Of a stretch of DNA of 5,418 nucleotides, positions 5,418 to 5,418 are shown piece by piece; the first letter of the stretch is position 1, and each line of letters opens with the position of its first letter. Both the position numbers and the translations under genes were made by a program. The DNA comes from an uncultured Xanthobacteraceae bacterium (GTDB lineage: Bacteria > Pseudomonadota > Alphaproteobacteria > Rhizobiales > Xanthobacteraceae), in NCBI GenBank assembly GCA_955652925.1, contig CATPCO010000419.1, forward strand, positions 1 to 5,418, written 5' to 3'. The notes beneath the pieces are model-generated. The model was not told the origin of the DNA, did not search any database, and saw only the letters and a program-made list of their open reading frames with translations.

Positions 5418-5418
5418 C

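Overview
The window is high-GC proteobacterial DNA, most likely from an alphaproteobacterium of the Bradyrhizobium/Rhodopseudomonas type. This assignment is an inference. It rests on GC-rich coding, Shine-Dalgarno-led ATG genes, and flanking gene fragments (an ABC substrate-binding protein of the TrpX/PF04392 type and a 'WQR…QR…IA' membrane linker) from families expanded in that group.

Layout. Bases 1-373 are gene debris: the middle of an ABC substrate-binding protein gene in frame 1 breaks off near base 200. It is followed in frame 2 by a membrane-linker fragment typical of large TIR/NACHT/WD40-type proteins. Bases 374-641 hold no convincing gene. This stretch is clearly AT-richer than the operon (about 48% GC over 361-540). 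It carries a candidate promoter, a perfect 5-bp inverted repeat, and a predicted hairpin that would enclose the first gene's ribosome binding site and start codon.

Bases 642-5198 form one compact four-gene operon on the + strand, with gaps of 15, 15 and 9 bases and a Shine-Dalgarno sequence before each gene. The genes are: (1) an E1-alpha-type subunit and (2) an E1-beta-type subunit of a thiamine-diphosphate 2-oxoacid dehydrogenase/acetoin dehydrogenase; (3) a 269-residue protein of no family I recognise, built from two copies of a roughly 100-residue module (SHGG … NDAGIG…D..AG … ARIGD … G-I-[ST]-x-A-N); and (4) a 582-residue acetolactate-synthase-like thiamine-diphosphate enzyme. No lipoyl acyltransferase (E2), dihydrolipoyl dehydrogenase (E3) or acetolactate synthase small subunit is present in the window.

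Two different thiamine-diphosphate enzymes flanking an unknown duplicated protein suggest a dedicated pathway for a 2-oxoacid, acyloin or diketone, possibly catabolic. The substrate cannot be read from the sequence. The operon ends in a long stem-loop that overlaps the last stop codon. Beyond it, on the - strand, lies what looks like the C-terminal remnant of an enoyl-CoA hydratase. The operon therefore sits between decayed gene ends, as expected for an inserted or rearranged accessory segment.
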